From DAIODI01 sp036746875 (GTDB lineage Bacteria; Pseudomonadota; Alphaproteobacteria; Rhizobiales; Aestuariivirgaceae): DNA of 30,224 bases. A program made the position numbers and the translations under genes. Shown here piece by piece: positions 1 through 10,175 of this stretch (positions are counted from its first letter, which is position 1; each line of letters begins with the position of its first letter). The DNA lies in the NCBI GenBank assembly GCA_036746875.1, contig DAIODI010000008.1, positions 1 to 30,224 of the forward strand, given 5' to 3'. The notes beneath the pieces are model-generated. The model was not told where the DNA came from and ran no database searches. It saw only the letters and a list, made by a program, of their open reading frames with translations.

Positions 1-13
1 CGAACCCCTGCGC

Positions 14-253
14 CTACCCGATGATTATCGAACCGAGCCCGCCCATCGCCTGACCGACGCCGATGGCGTGGAACGCCACTTCCATCGCCACGATGATCGC
101 CACGAAGATGGCGAACTCCACCCACAACCGCTTCCAGAGCAGCCAGAACCCGGTCAACAGGAACGCCGGCCAGCTGAAGCCTTCCTTGACGAAGCGAACC
201 GCTTCGGGGGCGGCGGGCGCCCACGGCGGCTGATGAACGGAGTAGTGGCGCAT
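14..253 (-). CDS. DUF2628 domain membrane protein
   Basis: Encodes 79 residues starting MRHYSVHQPPW and ending at a TAG. The motif VKEGFSWPAFLLTGFWLLW (about residues 21-39) is typical of DUF2628, a family of small inner-membrane proteins of unknown function. A second hydrophobic stretch follows at about residues 46-66, so two membrane segments are likely. The ATG overlaps the hisB TGA by one base, which suggests translational coupling. A DUF2628 gene beside hisB is common in Hyphomicrobiales. The open frame continues upstream inside hisB, but that part is out-of-frame hisB sequence. The protein is shorter than many family members and ends soon after the second hydrophobic segment, so a shortened C-terminus is possible. 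The family call is fairly secure; the role is unknown. Confidence 0.75.
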   Translation of the reverse strand: MRHYSVHQPPWAPAAPEAVRFVKEGFSWPAFLLTGFWLLWKRLWVEFAIFVAIIVAMEVAFHAIGVGQAMGGLGSIIIG

Positions 254-846
254 CAGGCGGTGAGCGTTCCCTTGGTGGACGGAATGTGATCGGCCTGACG
301 CGGGTCGATTTCCGCGGCGGCCCTGAAGGCTTTGGCGAAGGACTTGAAGACCGCCTCGGCCATATGGTGGCTGTTGTGGCCGTAGGGCACGGAGACGTGA
401 AGCGTCATCCGGGCGTGCTGGGCGAGCGCCTGAAAGAACTCTCGAAACAGGTCCGTGGCCATGCCGCCCACCGTCTCGGTGGGGAAATCGACCGACCAGA
501 CGAGGTAGGGCCGGCCGGAGAGGGCGATCGCGCAGCGCGCCAGCGCCTCGTCCATGGGGAGGTCGATCGAGGCGTACCGCCGAACGCCGCGCCGGTCGCC
601 AAGCGCCTGCGCCAGACACTGCCCCAGGGTGATGCCACAGTCTTCCGTGGTATGGTGGGCGTCGATGTGGAGATCCCCCTTGGCGGCGATCTCCAGGTCG
701 GTCAGGCTATGACGGGCGACCTGCTCGAGCATGTGGTCGAGGAAGCCTACCCCGGTCGCAATGCGGAAGCGGCCCTCTCCGTCGATATTCACCGAAACCG
801 AGACATCGGTCTCGGTGGTCTTGCGAACCACACTGCTCTTTCGCAT
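253..846 (-). CDS. hisB: Imidazoleglycerol-phosphate dehydratase
   Basis: This cytosolic enzyme of histidine biosynthesis dehydrates imidazole glycerol phosphate to imidazole acetol phosphate. The 197 residues match the length of monofunctional bacterial HisB; no phosphatase domain is fused. Both duplicated metal-binding histidine motifs are visible, DAHHTTED (about residues 62-69) and GHNSHHMAE (about 160-168), along with the C-terminal PSTKGTL. The gene is divergent from hslV and followed by a DUF2628 gene, a familiar arrangement in Hyphomicrobiales, where hisH, hisA and hisF usually come next; those would lie outside the window. The ATG at 846 gives the expected N-terminus, although no clear Shine-Dalgarno sequence precedes it. 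Confidence 0.97.
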   Translation of the reverse strand: MRKSSVVRKTTETDVSVSVNIDGEGRFRIATGVGFLDHMLEQVARHSLTDLEIAAKGDLHIDAHHTTEDCGITLGQCLAQALGDRRGVRRYASIDLPMDEALARCAIALSGRPYLVWSVDFPTETVGGMATDLFREFFQALAQHARMTLHVSVPYGHNSHHMAEAVFKSFAKAFRAAAEIDPRQADHIPSTKGTLTA

Positions 847-926
847 CTAATTGAGATCAATCGCCGATCCGAACCTTAACGGGCACTTCATGCACCAGAT
901 CGGCCGGCTACAGCAAGGGTGACGAT
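847..926. promoter_or_regulatory. Divergent hisB / hslV intergenic region
   Basis: This 80-bp gap must carry both divergent promoters. It contains an inverted repeat with arms ATTGA and TCAAT separated by two bases (850-861), only 3 bp from the hisB start. No convincing sigma-70 or heat-shock sigma-32 promoter can be picked by eye. The sequence AAGGGTGA (915-922) lies just before the hslV TTG and could be its ribosome binding site. Confidence 0.4.
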
Positions 927-1466
927 TTGGGCGATCTTTGGCACGGGACGACGATCATCGGCGTCCGCAAGGGGGGAAAGGTCGTCGTCGCGGGCGATGG
1001 CCAGGTGTCGATCGGGGCCACCGTGGTCAAGGCGAATGCGCGGAAGGTGCGCCGGCTGGCGGGCGACAAGGTGCTGGTGGGCTTCGCTGGCGCGACGGCG
1101 GACGCCTTCACCCTGTTCGAACGCCTCGAATCGAAACTCGAACAATATCCGGGACAACTCGCCCGGGCCGCGGTGGAACTCGCCAAGGACTGGCGCACCG
1201 ACCGCTACCTGCGCCGCCTCGAAGCGATGCTGATTGTTGCGGACGCGTCCGTGACGCTCGTCCTCACCGGGGCCGGCGATGTCCTCGAACCGGAGCATGG
1301 CGTCGTCGCCGTTGGTTCGGGCGGAAACTATGCGCTTGCGGCGGCTCGCGCGCTCGTCGATCAGCCGATCGACGCCGAAACGATCGCCAGGCGCGCCATG
1401 GACATCGCCGCCGATATCTGCGTCTACACCAACCGCAACCTCGTCGTCGAAGTTCTCGACGCCTGA
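927..1466 (+). CDS. hslV: ATP-dependent protease subunit HslV
   Basis: This is the peptidase subunit of the HslUV (ClpYQ) protease, a double hexamer of N-terminal-threonine hydrolases that degrades proteins unfolded by HslU. The family core is clear: HGTTIIGVRKGGKVVVAGDG at the N-terminus, then ARKVRRL, ELAKDWRTDRYLRRLEAM and a GSGGNYALAAARAL block. The catalytic threonine should be Thr8 (after HG), exposed by removal of a seven-residue leader. The start is a TTG: no ATG or GTG lies in frame between the upstream stop at 852 and position 927, and AAGGGTGA sits at suitable spacing. At 179 residues the length is normal. hslU follows after 16 bp, so the two are co-transcribed. Confidence 0.96.
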   Translation: MGDLWHGTTIIGVRKGGKVVVAGDGQVSIGATVVKANARKVRRLAGDKVLVGFAGATADAFTLFERLESKLEQYPGQLARAAVELAKDWRTDRYLRRLEAMLIVADASVTLVLTGAGDVLEPEHGVVAVGSGGNYALAAARALVDQPIDAETIARRAMDIAADICVYTNRNLVVEVLDA

Positions 1467-1482
1467 ACGAGCGCCAGACTCC

Positions 1483-2790
1483 ATGAGCGAGCTTTCTCCC
1501 CGTGAAATCGTCTCCGAACTCGACCGGCACATCGTCGGCCAGAAGGACGCCAAGCGCGCCGTCGCCATTGCGCTTCGCAACCGCTGGCGGCGGCTACAGC
1601 TGCCGCCGGCGTTGCGAGAGGAGGTGATGCCGAAAAACATCCTGATGATCGGCCCGACGGGCGTGGGAAAGACCGAGATCTCGCGCCGGCTCGCCCGGCT
1701 CGCCAATGCGCCGTTCCTGAAGGTCGAGGCGACGAAGTTCACCGAGGTCGGCTACGTCGGGCGGGACGTGGACCAGATCGTGCGCGACCTGCTGGAGGTC
1801 GCCATCGCCCTGATACGCGAACAACGGCGCAAGGATGTGGAGGCGCAGGCGCAACTGAACGCCGAAAATCGCGTCCTTGATGCGCTCGTGGGAGCCACGG
1901 CCTCGGAAGCGACACGCGCGGCGTTCCGGCGCAAACTCAGGGCCGGCGAGCTGGACGAGAAGGAAATCGAAATCCAGGTCACCCAGTCGCTGGGACCGAA
2001 GATGTTTGAGATACCGGGAATGCCCGGCAGCGGGTCCATGGGGCTGTTGAACCTCGGCGACATGCTCGGAAAAGCGCTTGGCGGGCGGACCAAGGCGACC
2101 CGGACAACCGTATTGGCCAGCCACAAGATCCTGCTCCAGGACGAGAGCGACAAGCTGCTCGACCAGGATCAGATCGCGCAGGACGCCATCCAACTCGCAG
2201 AGCAAAGCGGCATCGTCTTCATCGACGAGATCGACAAGATCTGCGCGCGAAGCGAGCGGCAGGGCGCGGATGTGAGCCGCGAGGGCGTTCAGCGCGATCT
2301 GCTTCCGCTCATCGAGGGCACCACGGTCAGCACCAAGCATGGGTCCGTGCGCACCGACCATGTTCTGTTCATCGCGTCAGGGGCTTTTCACGCCGTTCGA
2401 CCCGCCGATCTTCTTCCCGAGCTTCAGGGCAGGCTCCCCATTCGTGTCGAGCTGGAAGCGCTGACCCGCGAGGACCTTGAGCGCATTCTGCGTGAACCCG
2501 AAGCCAATCTCGTCCGTCAGTACCGGGAGCTTTTGGCCACCGAAAACGTGACGCTCGACTTCACCGACGACGGGATCGAGGCGATGGCGCAGATCGCGGC
2601 CGAGCTCAACCAGAACGTCGAGAACATCGGCGCCCGGCGGCTGCACACGGTGATCGAGCGGGTTCTCGACGAGATCAGCTTCACGGCGGCCGACAGAAGC
2701 GGCGAGACCATCGCCATCGACCGCGCCTATGTGGAGCGCCAGCTGGGGGACGTCGCCAGGCGAACCGACCTGTCGAAATTCATTCTTTAG
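1483..2790 (+). CDS. hslU: ATP-dependent protease ATPase subunit HslU
   Basis: This AAA+ unfoldase of the HslUV protease recognises, unfolds and threads substrates into HslV. It has 435 residues, the normal length for the family. Walker A is GPTGVGKT at residues 57-64, Walker B is VFIDEIDKI near residue 245, and the family N-terminus SPREIVSELDRHIVGQ is present. The large I-domain insertion falls between them (roughly residues 110-240). The C-terminus ARRTDLSKFIL is the conserved tail that docks into HslV and activates it. The open frame extends upstream into hslV, but MSELSPREIV at 1483 is the family start. A 32-bp dyad repeat begins 12 bp after the stop codon. Confidence 0.97.
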   Translation: MSELSPREIVSELDRHIVGQKDAKRAVAIALRNRWRRLQLPPALREEVMPKNILMIGPTGVGKTEISRRLARLANAPFLKVEATKFTEVGYVGRDVDQIVRDLLEVAIALIREQRRKDVEAQAQLNAENRVLDALVGATASEATRAAFRRKLRAGELDEKEIEIQVTQSLGPKMFEIPGMPGSGSMGLLNLGDMLGKALGGRTKATRTTVLASHKILLQDESDKLLDQDQIAQDAIQLAEQSGIVFIDEIDKICARSERQGADVSREGVQRDLLPLIEGTTVSTKHGSVRTDHVLFIASGAFHAVRPADLLPELQGRLPIRVELEALTREDLERILREPEANLVRQYRELLATENVTLDFTDDGIEAMAQIAAELNQNVENIGARRLHTVIERVLDEISFTAADRSGETIAIDRAYVERQLGDVARRTDLSKFIL

Positions 2791-2802
2791 AGATCGTCAT
2801 CT

Positions 2803-2834
2803 CGCCAAGCGGCGGCCACTTGGCGGGATGATGC
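2803..2834. repeat. 32-bp dyad repeat, copy 1 (downstream of hslU)
   Basis: On the plus strand it reads CGCCAAGCGGCGGCCA then CTTGGCGGGATGATGC. CGCCAAG pairs with CTTGGCG around a 9-base loop, giving a 7-bp stem, with a conserved GGATGATGC tail. Copy 3 (17867-17898) differs at only two bases, both in the loop; copy 2 (11110-11141) differs at six. All three lie in the same orientation. This copy lies between hslU and the pentapeptide gene, and a run of six Ts follows about 12 bp after it, so it could act as an attenuating terminator. Confidence 0.75.
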
Positions 2835-2868
2835 CCTGGAGTCGGGTTTTTTCACGGAAAGGCAACCT

Positions 2869-3138
2869 GTGGACCTTCATGGCGTAACCGAAACACTGGA
2901 CGTCGATGACGCTGACCTGTCGCCATCAAGATTCAACAATGTCAACCTTTCATCGAGCAGTTACAATCAGATAGAGTTCTCCGGCGCTCGCTTCAATGAC
3001 TGTAACATGCAGGGTTGGTCCATCACTGACGCAAACCTGTCGGGCGCCAGGATCCAGGACACCAATCTTTCCGGTGCGAAGATTGACGGCGTGCCTGTCG
3101 AAAAGCCTTTTGAAGCGTATCGCCGCGTGAACGGATGA
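2869..3138 (+). CDS. Small pentapeptide-repeat protein
   Basis: An 89-residue protein made mostly of A(D/N)LSX-type pentapeptides: ADLSP, SRFNN, VNLSS, ARFND, ANLSG, ARIQD, TNLSG, AKIDG. About nine to ten units should form two to three coils of a right-handed quadrilateral beta helix, followed by a short tail (VEKPFEAYRRVNG). There is no signal peptide, so it is probably cytosolic. Pentapeptide proteins range from gyrase-protecting DNA mimics (Qnr, MfpA) to proteins of unknown role. This one is much shorter than Qnr, so no such function is claimed. The start is GTG at 2869, preceded by GGAAAGG; the ATG at 2879 is out of frame. GC is slightly lower than in the neighbours. Confidence 0.75.
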   Translation: MDLHGVTETLDVDDADLSPSRFNNVNLSSSSYNQIEFSGARFNDCNMQGWSITDANLSGARIQDTNLSGAKIDGVPVEKPFEAYRRVNG

Positions 3139-3144
3139 ACTGCC

Positions 3145-3176
3145 CGGATTTTTGCTAAGGCGGTAACTCCAATCCG
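3145..3176. terminator. Possible bidirectional terminator hairpin
   Basis: CGGATT (3145-3150) pairs with AATCCG (3171-3176) around a 20-base loop, in the 42-bp gap between the convergent pentapeptide gene and coxF. A TTTTT run lies inside the left arm and loop. The stem is short, so this is a weak call based mainly on position. Confidence 0.3.
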
Positions 3177-3180
3177 TGTG

Positions 3181-4038
3181 TCACCTCGAAAGACCGGTGG
3201 ACGCGCGCGGCTCCTGACGCCCGGGCATCCGTGCCATACCGCGGCGGTGCTGGATGATCTCGGACATGATCGACAGCGCAATCTCGTCGGGGGTGATCGC
3301 GCCGATGTTCAGGCCGGCCGGGGCGCGGATTGAAGTGAGGGCGTCTTCGGAAAAGCCCTCGGCTGCAAGCTTGGTCCGGATGGCCGCCATCTTGCGACGG
3401 CTGCCGACGAAGGACCTGTAGTCGGCCTTCACGGCGAGCGCCGCCCTCAGCGCCGGCTCGTCACCCCTGCCTTGCGTCGAGACCACGACATACTGCTGCG
3501 GCCGGTCCTCGCCGATCGGGCCATAGCCGTTGATCCGCCGGTCGGCGACCGGAAACATCCCCTGTTCGGCTTCCGGCGCGCACACCGTCACCACATAGCC
3601 CATGGCGGCCGCGAGCCCGGCCAGCGCCACGGCGACCGGGCTGGACCCGCACACCACCACATTCGGTCTGGGCGTGACTGGCTCGACGAAAATGTCCATC
3701 GTCCCCTGGCTGGGGCACATGTTGCGGGCGAACGACACGCCGTCCCGCTGGTCGCCTGCCGAGACGCCCGCGGCGGCGAGCACATCCGGCGGCTGCACGG
3801 AGATGAACCGCGGCTCGCCGGTCTGCAACGCCTCGCGGGCGGCGTTGATCACCGCAGCCCTGGCGCAGCCGCCGCCGATCCAACCGCCCTCGATAGTCCC
3901 GTCAGCCAGAATCACCGCCTTCGCCCCGGCCTTGGCCGCCGTCACAGACACGGTGCGCACCACGGTGGCGATCGCAAACGGCTCTTCCCGCCGCTTCAGG
4001 TCGGACACCAGGTCCATGACGTCGCCGCGGCTGGCCAT
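3181..4038 (-). CDS. coxF: XdhC/CoxF-family molybdenum cofactor maturation protein
   Basis: A 285-residue XdhC/CoxI-family protein. XdhC binds and helps sulfurate molybdenum cofactor before insertion into xanthine dehydrogenase, and CoxF is reported to help assemble the Cu-S-Mo centre of CO dehydrogenase. The N-terminal XdhC domain shows GGWIGGGCARAAVINAAREAL (split here as GGWIGGGC then ARAAVINAAREAL). The Rossmann-like domain starts with NVVVCGSSPVAVALAGLA, and SFVGSRRK and RAPAGLNIGA follow in the C-terminal part. The open frame continues upstream over coxE, but ATG 4038 lies only 5 bp past the coxE stop and gives MASRGDVMDLVSDL; ATG 4017 is the alternative. The position right after coxE matches the canonical coxMSLDEF order. 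CoxI is the other possible name. Confidence 0.85.
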   Translation of the reverse strand: MASRGDVMDLVSDLKRREEPFAIATVVRTVSVTAAKAGAKAVILADGTIEGGWIGGGCARAAVINAAREALQTGEPRFISVQPPDVLAAAGVSAGDQRDGVSFARNMCPSQGTMDIFVEPVTPRPNVVVCGSSPVAVALAGLAAAMGYVVTVCAPEAEQGMFPVADRRINGYGPIGEDRPQQYVVVSTQGRGDEPALRAALAVKADYRSFVGSRRKMAAIRTKLAAEGFSEDALTSIRAPAGLNIGAITPDEIALSIMSEIIQHRRGMARMPGRQEPRASTGLSR

Positions 4039-4043
4039 CGCCG

Positions 4044-5240
4044 TCAGATCCGGGCCAGCACAGGTTCGAGCGCCGCCAGGCTTTCGAGCGAGTGGGCGGG
4101 CGCCAGAAGATCGATGTGGGGCAGGGCAGCCTTGATCGCACGCGCTTCCGGCGCGAAACCCTCCCAGCCCATCATCGGATTGAGCCAGACGATCCGCCGG
4201 CAGCGGCGGCGCAGCCGCTGCAGCTCGGCGGCGAGCAGACCGGGGTCGCCGGTGTCGTAGCCGTCGGACAGGATCATCACGCAACTGCGCGAGCCAAGCG
4301 TGCGGCGGGCGTGCCACTGGTTGAACGTCTGCAGCGACTCCCCGATCCGGGTGCCGCCGCCGACCCCCTGCGACAGCAGCGACAGCCGCTCCAGCGCCCG
4401 CTGCGGATCGCGCTCGCGCAAGGCCTGCGAGACGTGGGCGAGCCGGGTGTGGAACAGGAAGGCCTCCGCCTCGCGGAAGGAGTCGAGCACGCCATGGATG
4501 AAGCGGGCGAACACCGCCGTGTAGAGCTGCATCGAGCCCGAGGCGTCGAGCAGCACCACGAGCTTCAGGGGCTTCGGCTTGCGGGCCCGCCAGAAGAGAT
4601 CGAGCGGCACGCCGCCGTGCGCGGTGCTGCGGCGGATGGTGCTGCGAAGGTCCACGCGGCGGCCGCGAAGCCGGGCCCGCTCACGCCGGGTGAGGCGGGC
4701 GCGCATCACGCGCGCGAGGCCTTCGGCGGCGGCATGCGCCTGCGCCATCTGCGCCGGGTCAGCGAAGCGGCGAAAGTCGGTGGCGGCGGAAATCTCCACC
4801 CGGGAGGCGCCCTCGGCCTTGCCGGCGTCGCCGCCGTCCGGCGGATCGGGCGGCGATTCTCCCGCCGCCGTGTCCATCAGCGCCGCGCCGGGGCCGGTCT
4901 CCCGCGCCTGCGGCCCGCGCGGTTCGCCGAACCCGCCGAGCGTCGCACGCGGCGCGGCGCCGCCCACCTTCACGGCGCGCCGGCCGCCGCGCCCCAGCCA
5001 GAACGCGTCGAACAGGGCGTCGAACTCCTCCCAGTCGGTCCGGCGCGAGCACAAGAGGCAGCGCAAGGCGGCGCGCATCGCGCCCGGCCGCGGGTCGTCG
5101 AGGGCGGCGGCCACGCGCAGGGCGTCCTGCGTCTCCTTCAGGCCGAGCGCAAAGCCCCGGTCGCGCAGCAGCCGGACGAACGCCGCCATGCGCGCGGCGA
5201 TCACGTCGGTCGCGGGAGACGACGGCGCGGCCGACGCCAT
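4044..5240 (-). CDS. coxE: CoxE, von Willebrand factor A domain maturation protein
   Basis: A 398-residue protein with a C-terminal VWA domain. The metal-ion-dependent adhesion site is intact: DASGS in LVVLLDASGSMQLYTA, the threonine in GGGTRIGESLQ, and the aspartate in ILSDGYDTGD. The N-terminal half is helical with an Ala/Pro/Gly-rich middle (about residues 100-150). CoxE works with the MoxR-type ATPase CoxD and with CoxF in post-translational assembly of the CO dehydrogenase active site, mainly copper insertion according to work on Oligotropha. ATG 5240 begins 2 bp after the coxD stop and gives MASAAPSSPATD. The longer open frame runs into coxD and is not used. Cytosolic; no signal peptide. 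Confidence 0.93.
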   Translation of the reverse strand: MASAAPSSPATDVIAARMAAFVRLLRDRGFALGLKETQDALRVAAALDDPRPGAMRAALRCLLCSRRTDWEEFDALFDAFWLGRGGRRAVKVGGAAPRATLGGFGEPRGPQARETGPGAALMDTAAGESPPDPPDGGDAGKAEGASRVEISAATDFRRFADPAQMAQAHAAAEGLARVMRARLTRRERARLRGRRVDLRSTIRRSTAHGGVPLDLFWRARKPKPLKLVVLLDASGSMQLYTAVFARFIHGVLDSFREAEAFLFHTRLAHVSQALRERDPQRALERLSLLSQGVGGGTRIGESLQTFNQWHARRTLGSRSCVMILSDGYDTGDPGLLAAELQRLRRRCRRIVWLNPMMGWEGFAPEARAIKAALPHIDLLAPAHSLESLAALEPVLARI

Positions 5241-5242
5241 GG

Positions 5243-6115
5243 TCAGGCCACCTTGCCGAGGAGGCGGGCTGCGACCTCGGGCGTGAACCGGGCCGCGTCC
5301 TCCCGGGTTTTGAGGAGGCATGTCATGGTCGCGTAAACCGTCTCGGGGTCGCGGTGCAGCTCGTCGATGTTCATGCCGAGAAGCGCGGCCGCCCAGTCGA
5401 GCGTCTCGGCGACGCCCGGGGCCTTGCGCAGCCCCTCCTTGCGGACCTTCTCCACCGCCCGGGCGACCTGCAGCGCCAGCGTCGCGGTGATCTGCGGCAG
5501 GCGCGCCTGCAGGATGGCCGCCTCGCGGTCAACGTCGGGAAACTCGACATAGTGATAGAGGCACCGCCGGCGCAGCGCGTCGGAGATTTCGCGGGCGCCG
5601 TTCGAGGTCAGCACCACCAGCGGAATCGACGTCGCGACGATGGCGCCAAGCTCTGGCACCGTCACCTGGAAGTCGGAGAGAAGCTCCAGCAGGAAGGCTT
5701 CGAACTCCTCGTCTGCCCGGTCGATCTCGTCGACGAGCAGAACCGGCGGCCGGGGCTGCCGGATGGCCGCGAGCAAGGGCCGCTCCAGCAGGTACGTTTC
5801 GGAAAACACGTCATCCTCGCTAGCCGCGCCGCCCGAGGCGGCGCGCGCCTGGATGGCGAGAAGCTGGCGCTGGTAGTTCCACTCGTAGAGCGCGTCCGAG
5901 CGGTCGAGGCCCTCGTAGCACTGCAGCCGGATCAGCCGCGTGTCGTGAACGCAGGCCAGCGCCTTGGCGACCTCCGTCTTGCCCACCCCCGCCTCGCCCT
6001 CCAGCAGAAGCGGCCGTCCGAGCATCTCCATGAGATGCAGGGCCATCGCCAGCGAGCGGTCGGCGATGTACCCGGCGGCCGCAAGCCGCCGGGCGACGCC
6101 GTCTAGCGTCTGCAC
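5243..6115 (-). CDS. coxD: CoxD, MoxR-family AAA+ ATPase
   Basis: A 290-residue MoxR-type AAA+ ATPase. Walker A is GEAGVGKT at residues 40-47, Walker B is VLLVDEIDRADEEFEAFL, sensor 1 lies in VVLTSNGAREISD, and the arginine-rich ALRRRCLYHYVEFPD follows. In Oligotropha, CoxD is a membrane-associated chaperone that remodels apo-CO dehydrogenase so that sulfur and copper can be added at molybdenum. The start is a GTG at 6115; upstream to the in-frame stop at 6155 no other start codon is available (the ATG at 6153 is out of frame and soon stops). The gene begins 39 bp after coxL and is 2 bp from coxE, so it is part of the same transcript. Confidence 0.93.
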   Translation of the reverse strand: MQTLDGVARRLAAAGYIADRSLAMALHLMEMLGRPLLLEGEAGVGKTEVAKALACVHDTRLIRLQCYEGLDRSDALYEWNYQRQLLAIQARAASGGAASEDDVFSETYLLERPLLAAIRQPRPPVLLVDEIDRADEEFEAFLLELLSDFQVTVPELGAIVATSIPLVVLTSNGAREISDALRRRCLYHYVEFPDVDREAAILQARLPQITATLALQVARAVEKVRKEGLRKAPGVAETLDWAAALLGMNIDELHRDPETVYATMTCLLKTREDAARFTPEVAARLLGKVA

Positions 6116-6154
6116 CGCGTCGGCCTGGCGGTTGCGGCCGGGCGTTCGGCCATG

Positions 6155-8571
<2,417 letters not shown>

Positions 8572-8575
<4 letters not shown>

Positions 8576-9072
8576 TCTGCCGCCTCCCGGAAGTCCTCGC
8601 CGCGCAGCTTCGCCGCCGCGTACTGGATGGCCCTGACGATGTTCTGGTAGCCCGTGCACCGGCATAGGTTGCCCGCTATGCCCATGCGGATTTCCGCCTC
8701 CGTCGGCTTCGGGTTCTCCTGCAGCAGCCGGTGCGCCCGCAGGATCATGCCGGGCGTGCAGTAGCCGCACTGCAGGCCGTGCATCTGCCGGAAGCCCTCC
8801 TGCAGCGCGCCCAGCGTGCCGTCCGGGTTGGCCATGCCCTCGATCGTCGTGATGCGCGCGCCGTTGACCTGCACGGCGAGCATCGTGCACGATTTCACCG
8901 ACTTGCCGTCGAGGTCCACCGTGCAGGCGCCGCAGTGCGAAGTCTCGCAGCCGATGTGCGCGCCGGTGAGCCCCAGCGTCTCGCGCAGGAAATGCACAAG
9001 CAGCGTGCGCGGTTCGCACAGCCCGTCCATGGGCGCGCCGTTGACGTTCAGCGTGACGTGAATTCTGTCCAT
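8572..9072 (-). CDS. coxS: Carbon monoxide dehydrogenase small iron-sulfur subunit
   Basis: A 166-residue subunit carrying two [2Fe-2S] clusters that move electrons from the molybdenum site in CoxL to FAD in CoxM. All eight cysteine ligands are present and fall at the same numbers as in Oligotropha CoxS: Cys42, 47, 50 and 62 (GCETSHCGAC and the later SCT) for the plant-ferredoxin-type cluster, and Cys102, 105, 137 and 139 (QCGYCTPG, LCRCTGY) for the helical cluster. The start at 9072 is 11 bp downstream of coxM, preceded by a GGGGAGAA ribosome binding site. The stop overlaps the coxL start by 4 bp. Confidence 0.97.
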
Positions 9073-9083
9073 GGTTCTCCCCT

Positions 9084-9947
9084 TCAGCCCTGCGCCACGG
9101 CGAGCGCCCGGCGGATGGCGCGCTCGACCATCACCCCGCCGACGCTGCGGCGATACTCGGGCGTGCCGCGCGTGTCGTTCGCCGGGTCCATGATGGCGCG
9201 CGCAGCCGCGACGGCGGCGGCGATCGCCGCGTCGTCGCCGGCCGCCTTGCCGACGAGCGCCTGGCCGGCCGCCTCGGCGCGCAGCGGGGTGGGGCCGAGG
9301 TTGGTCAGCGCGATTTCCGCGCTCGCCACCTTGCCCGCCTTGAGCGTGACCAGTACGGCGGCGGCGGCGGTGGCGTAGTCGCCCACCTTGCGCTTCAGCT
9401 TCTCGTAGGCGAAACCGTGCTTGCCCTGAACGGGGATCTCGACGCCGGTGAGCAGTTCGCCGTCCTTCAGGACCGTCTCGTAGGTCCCGGTGTAGAAGGC
9501 GCGCGCCTTCACCCGCCTGCCCTTGCCCTTGCCGCCGAGCACGTAGGTGGCGTCGAGCGCCAGCATCACCGCCGGCATGTCGTTGCCCGGATCGCCGTTG
9601 GCGACGTTGCCGCCGATGGTGCCGACGTAGCGCACCTGCGGAGCGGCGATCACCGCCGCCGTTTCGGCGAGGATCGGCGCGTGCTTCTTCACGAGCGCGG
9701 AGGCGAGGATGTCGTGCTGGGTTGTCATCGCCCCGATCACCAGGTCCTTCTCGACCTTGTCGATGCCCTTGAGGCCCGCGATACCCTGCAGGTCGACGAG
9801 CGCCGATGGCGAGGCGACGCGCAGCTTCATCATCGGCAGCAGGCTGTGGCCGCCGGCGATCACCCGCGCGCCTTCGCCCGACGCCAGCCGCCTGGCGGCC
9901 TCCGAAACCGATTTGGGACGATGATAGGCAAAGGAGCCCGGTATCAC
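9084..9947 (-). CDS. coxM: Carbon monoxide dehydrogenase medium FAD subunit
   Basis: A 287-residue FAD-binding flavoprotein of CO dehydrogenase, first gene of the cox operon, passing electrons onward to quinone or cytochromes. The two FAD motifs are in the expected places: AGGHSLLPMMKLR from residue 31, and TIGGNVANGDPGND from residue 110. The C-terminal CO dehydrogenase flavoprotein domain follows (GVMVERAIRRAL near the end). The start is GTG at 9947 with GGGAGGA 7-8 bp upstream. The next gene, coxS, begins 11 bp after the stop. The gene is divergent from a polysaccharide deacetylase-like gene; the 228-bp space between them must hold the cox promoter. Confidence 0.97.
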   Translation of the reverse strand: MIPGSFAYHRPKSVSEAARRLASGEGARVIAGGHSLLPMMKLRVASPSALVDLQGIAGLKGIDKVEKDLVIGAMTTQHDILASALVKKHAPILAETAAVIAAPQVRYVGTIGGNVANGDPGNDMPAVMLALDATYVLGGKGKGRRVKARAFYTGTYETVLKDGELLTGVEIPVQGKHGFAYEKLKRKVGDYATAAAAVLVTLKAGKVASAEIALTNLGPTPLRAEAAGQALVGKAAGDDAAIAAAVAAARAIMDPANDTRGTPEYRRSVGGVMVERAIRRALAVAQG

Positions 9948-9984
9948 GCGCTGGTCCTCCCGAAGTGGCTTTTAGAGTTGCTCG

Positions 9985-10009
9985 TGCGCGTTACGCTAGC
10001 ATACGCGCA
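9985..10009. promoter_or_regulatory. Dyad symmetry upstream of coxM, possible operator
   Basis: TGCGCGT (9985-9991) and ACGCGCA (10003-10009) form a perfect 7-bp inverted repeat with an 11-base spacer. The centre is about 50 bp upstream of the coxM GTG, in the divergent coxM/deacetylase region (9948-10175). This is a suitable site for a dimeric regulator. Which factor would bind, and whether it controls cox or the deacetylase gene, cannot be told from sequence. I see no clear -35/-10 pair in the region. Confidence 0.4.
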
Positions 10010-10175
10010 TGAATCGCAGAATGCCCTACATCGTTCGACGGCGAGCGGATCACGTCGTCCGCGCGCCCGCGGCGCAGACCGCCGTGTTGCGGAAAGCCGG
10101 GCCGCCGCGATTGTGGAGACGGCGCACGCCGTTCTAGGGTGTCGCACCGGCCGCCGAACCAGAGGAGCGAAGCCC

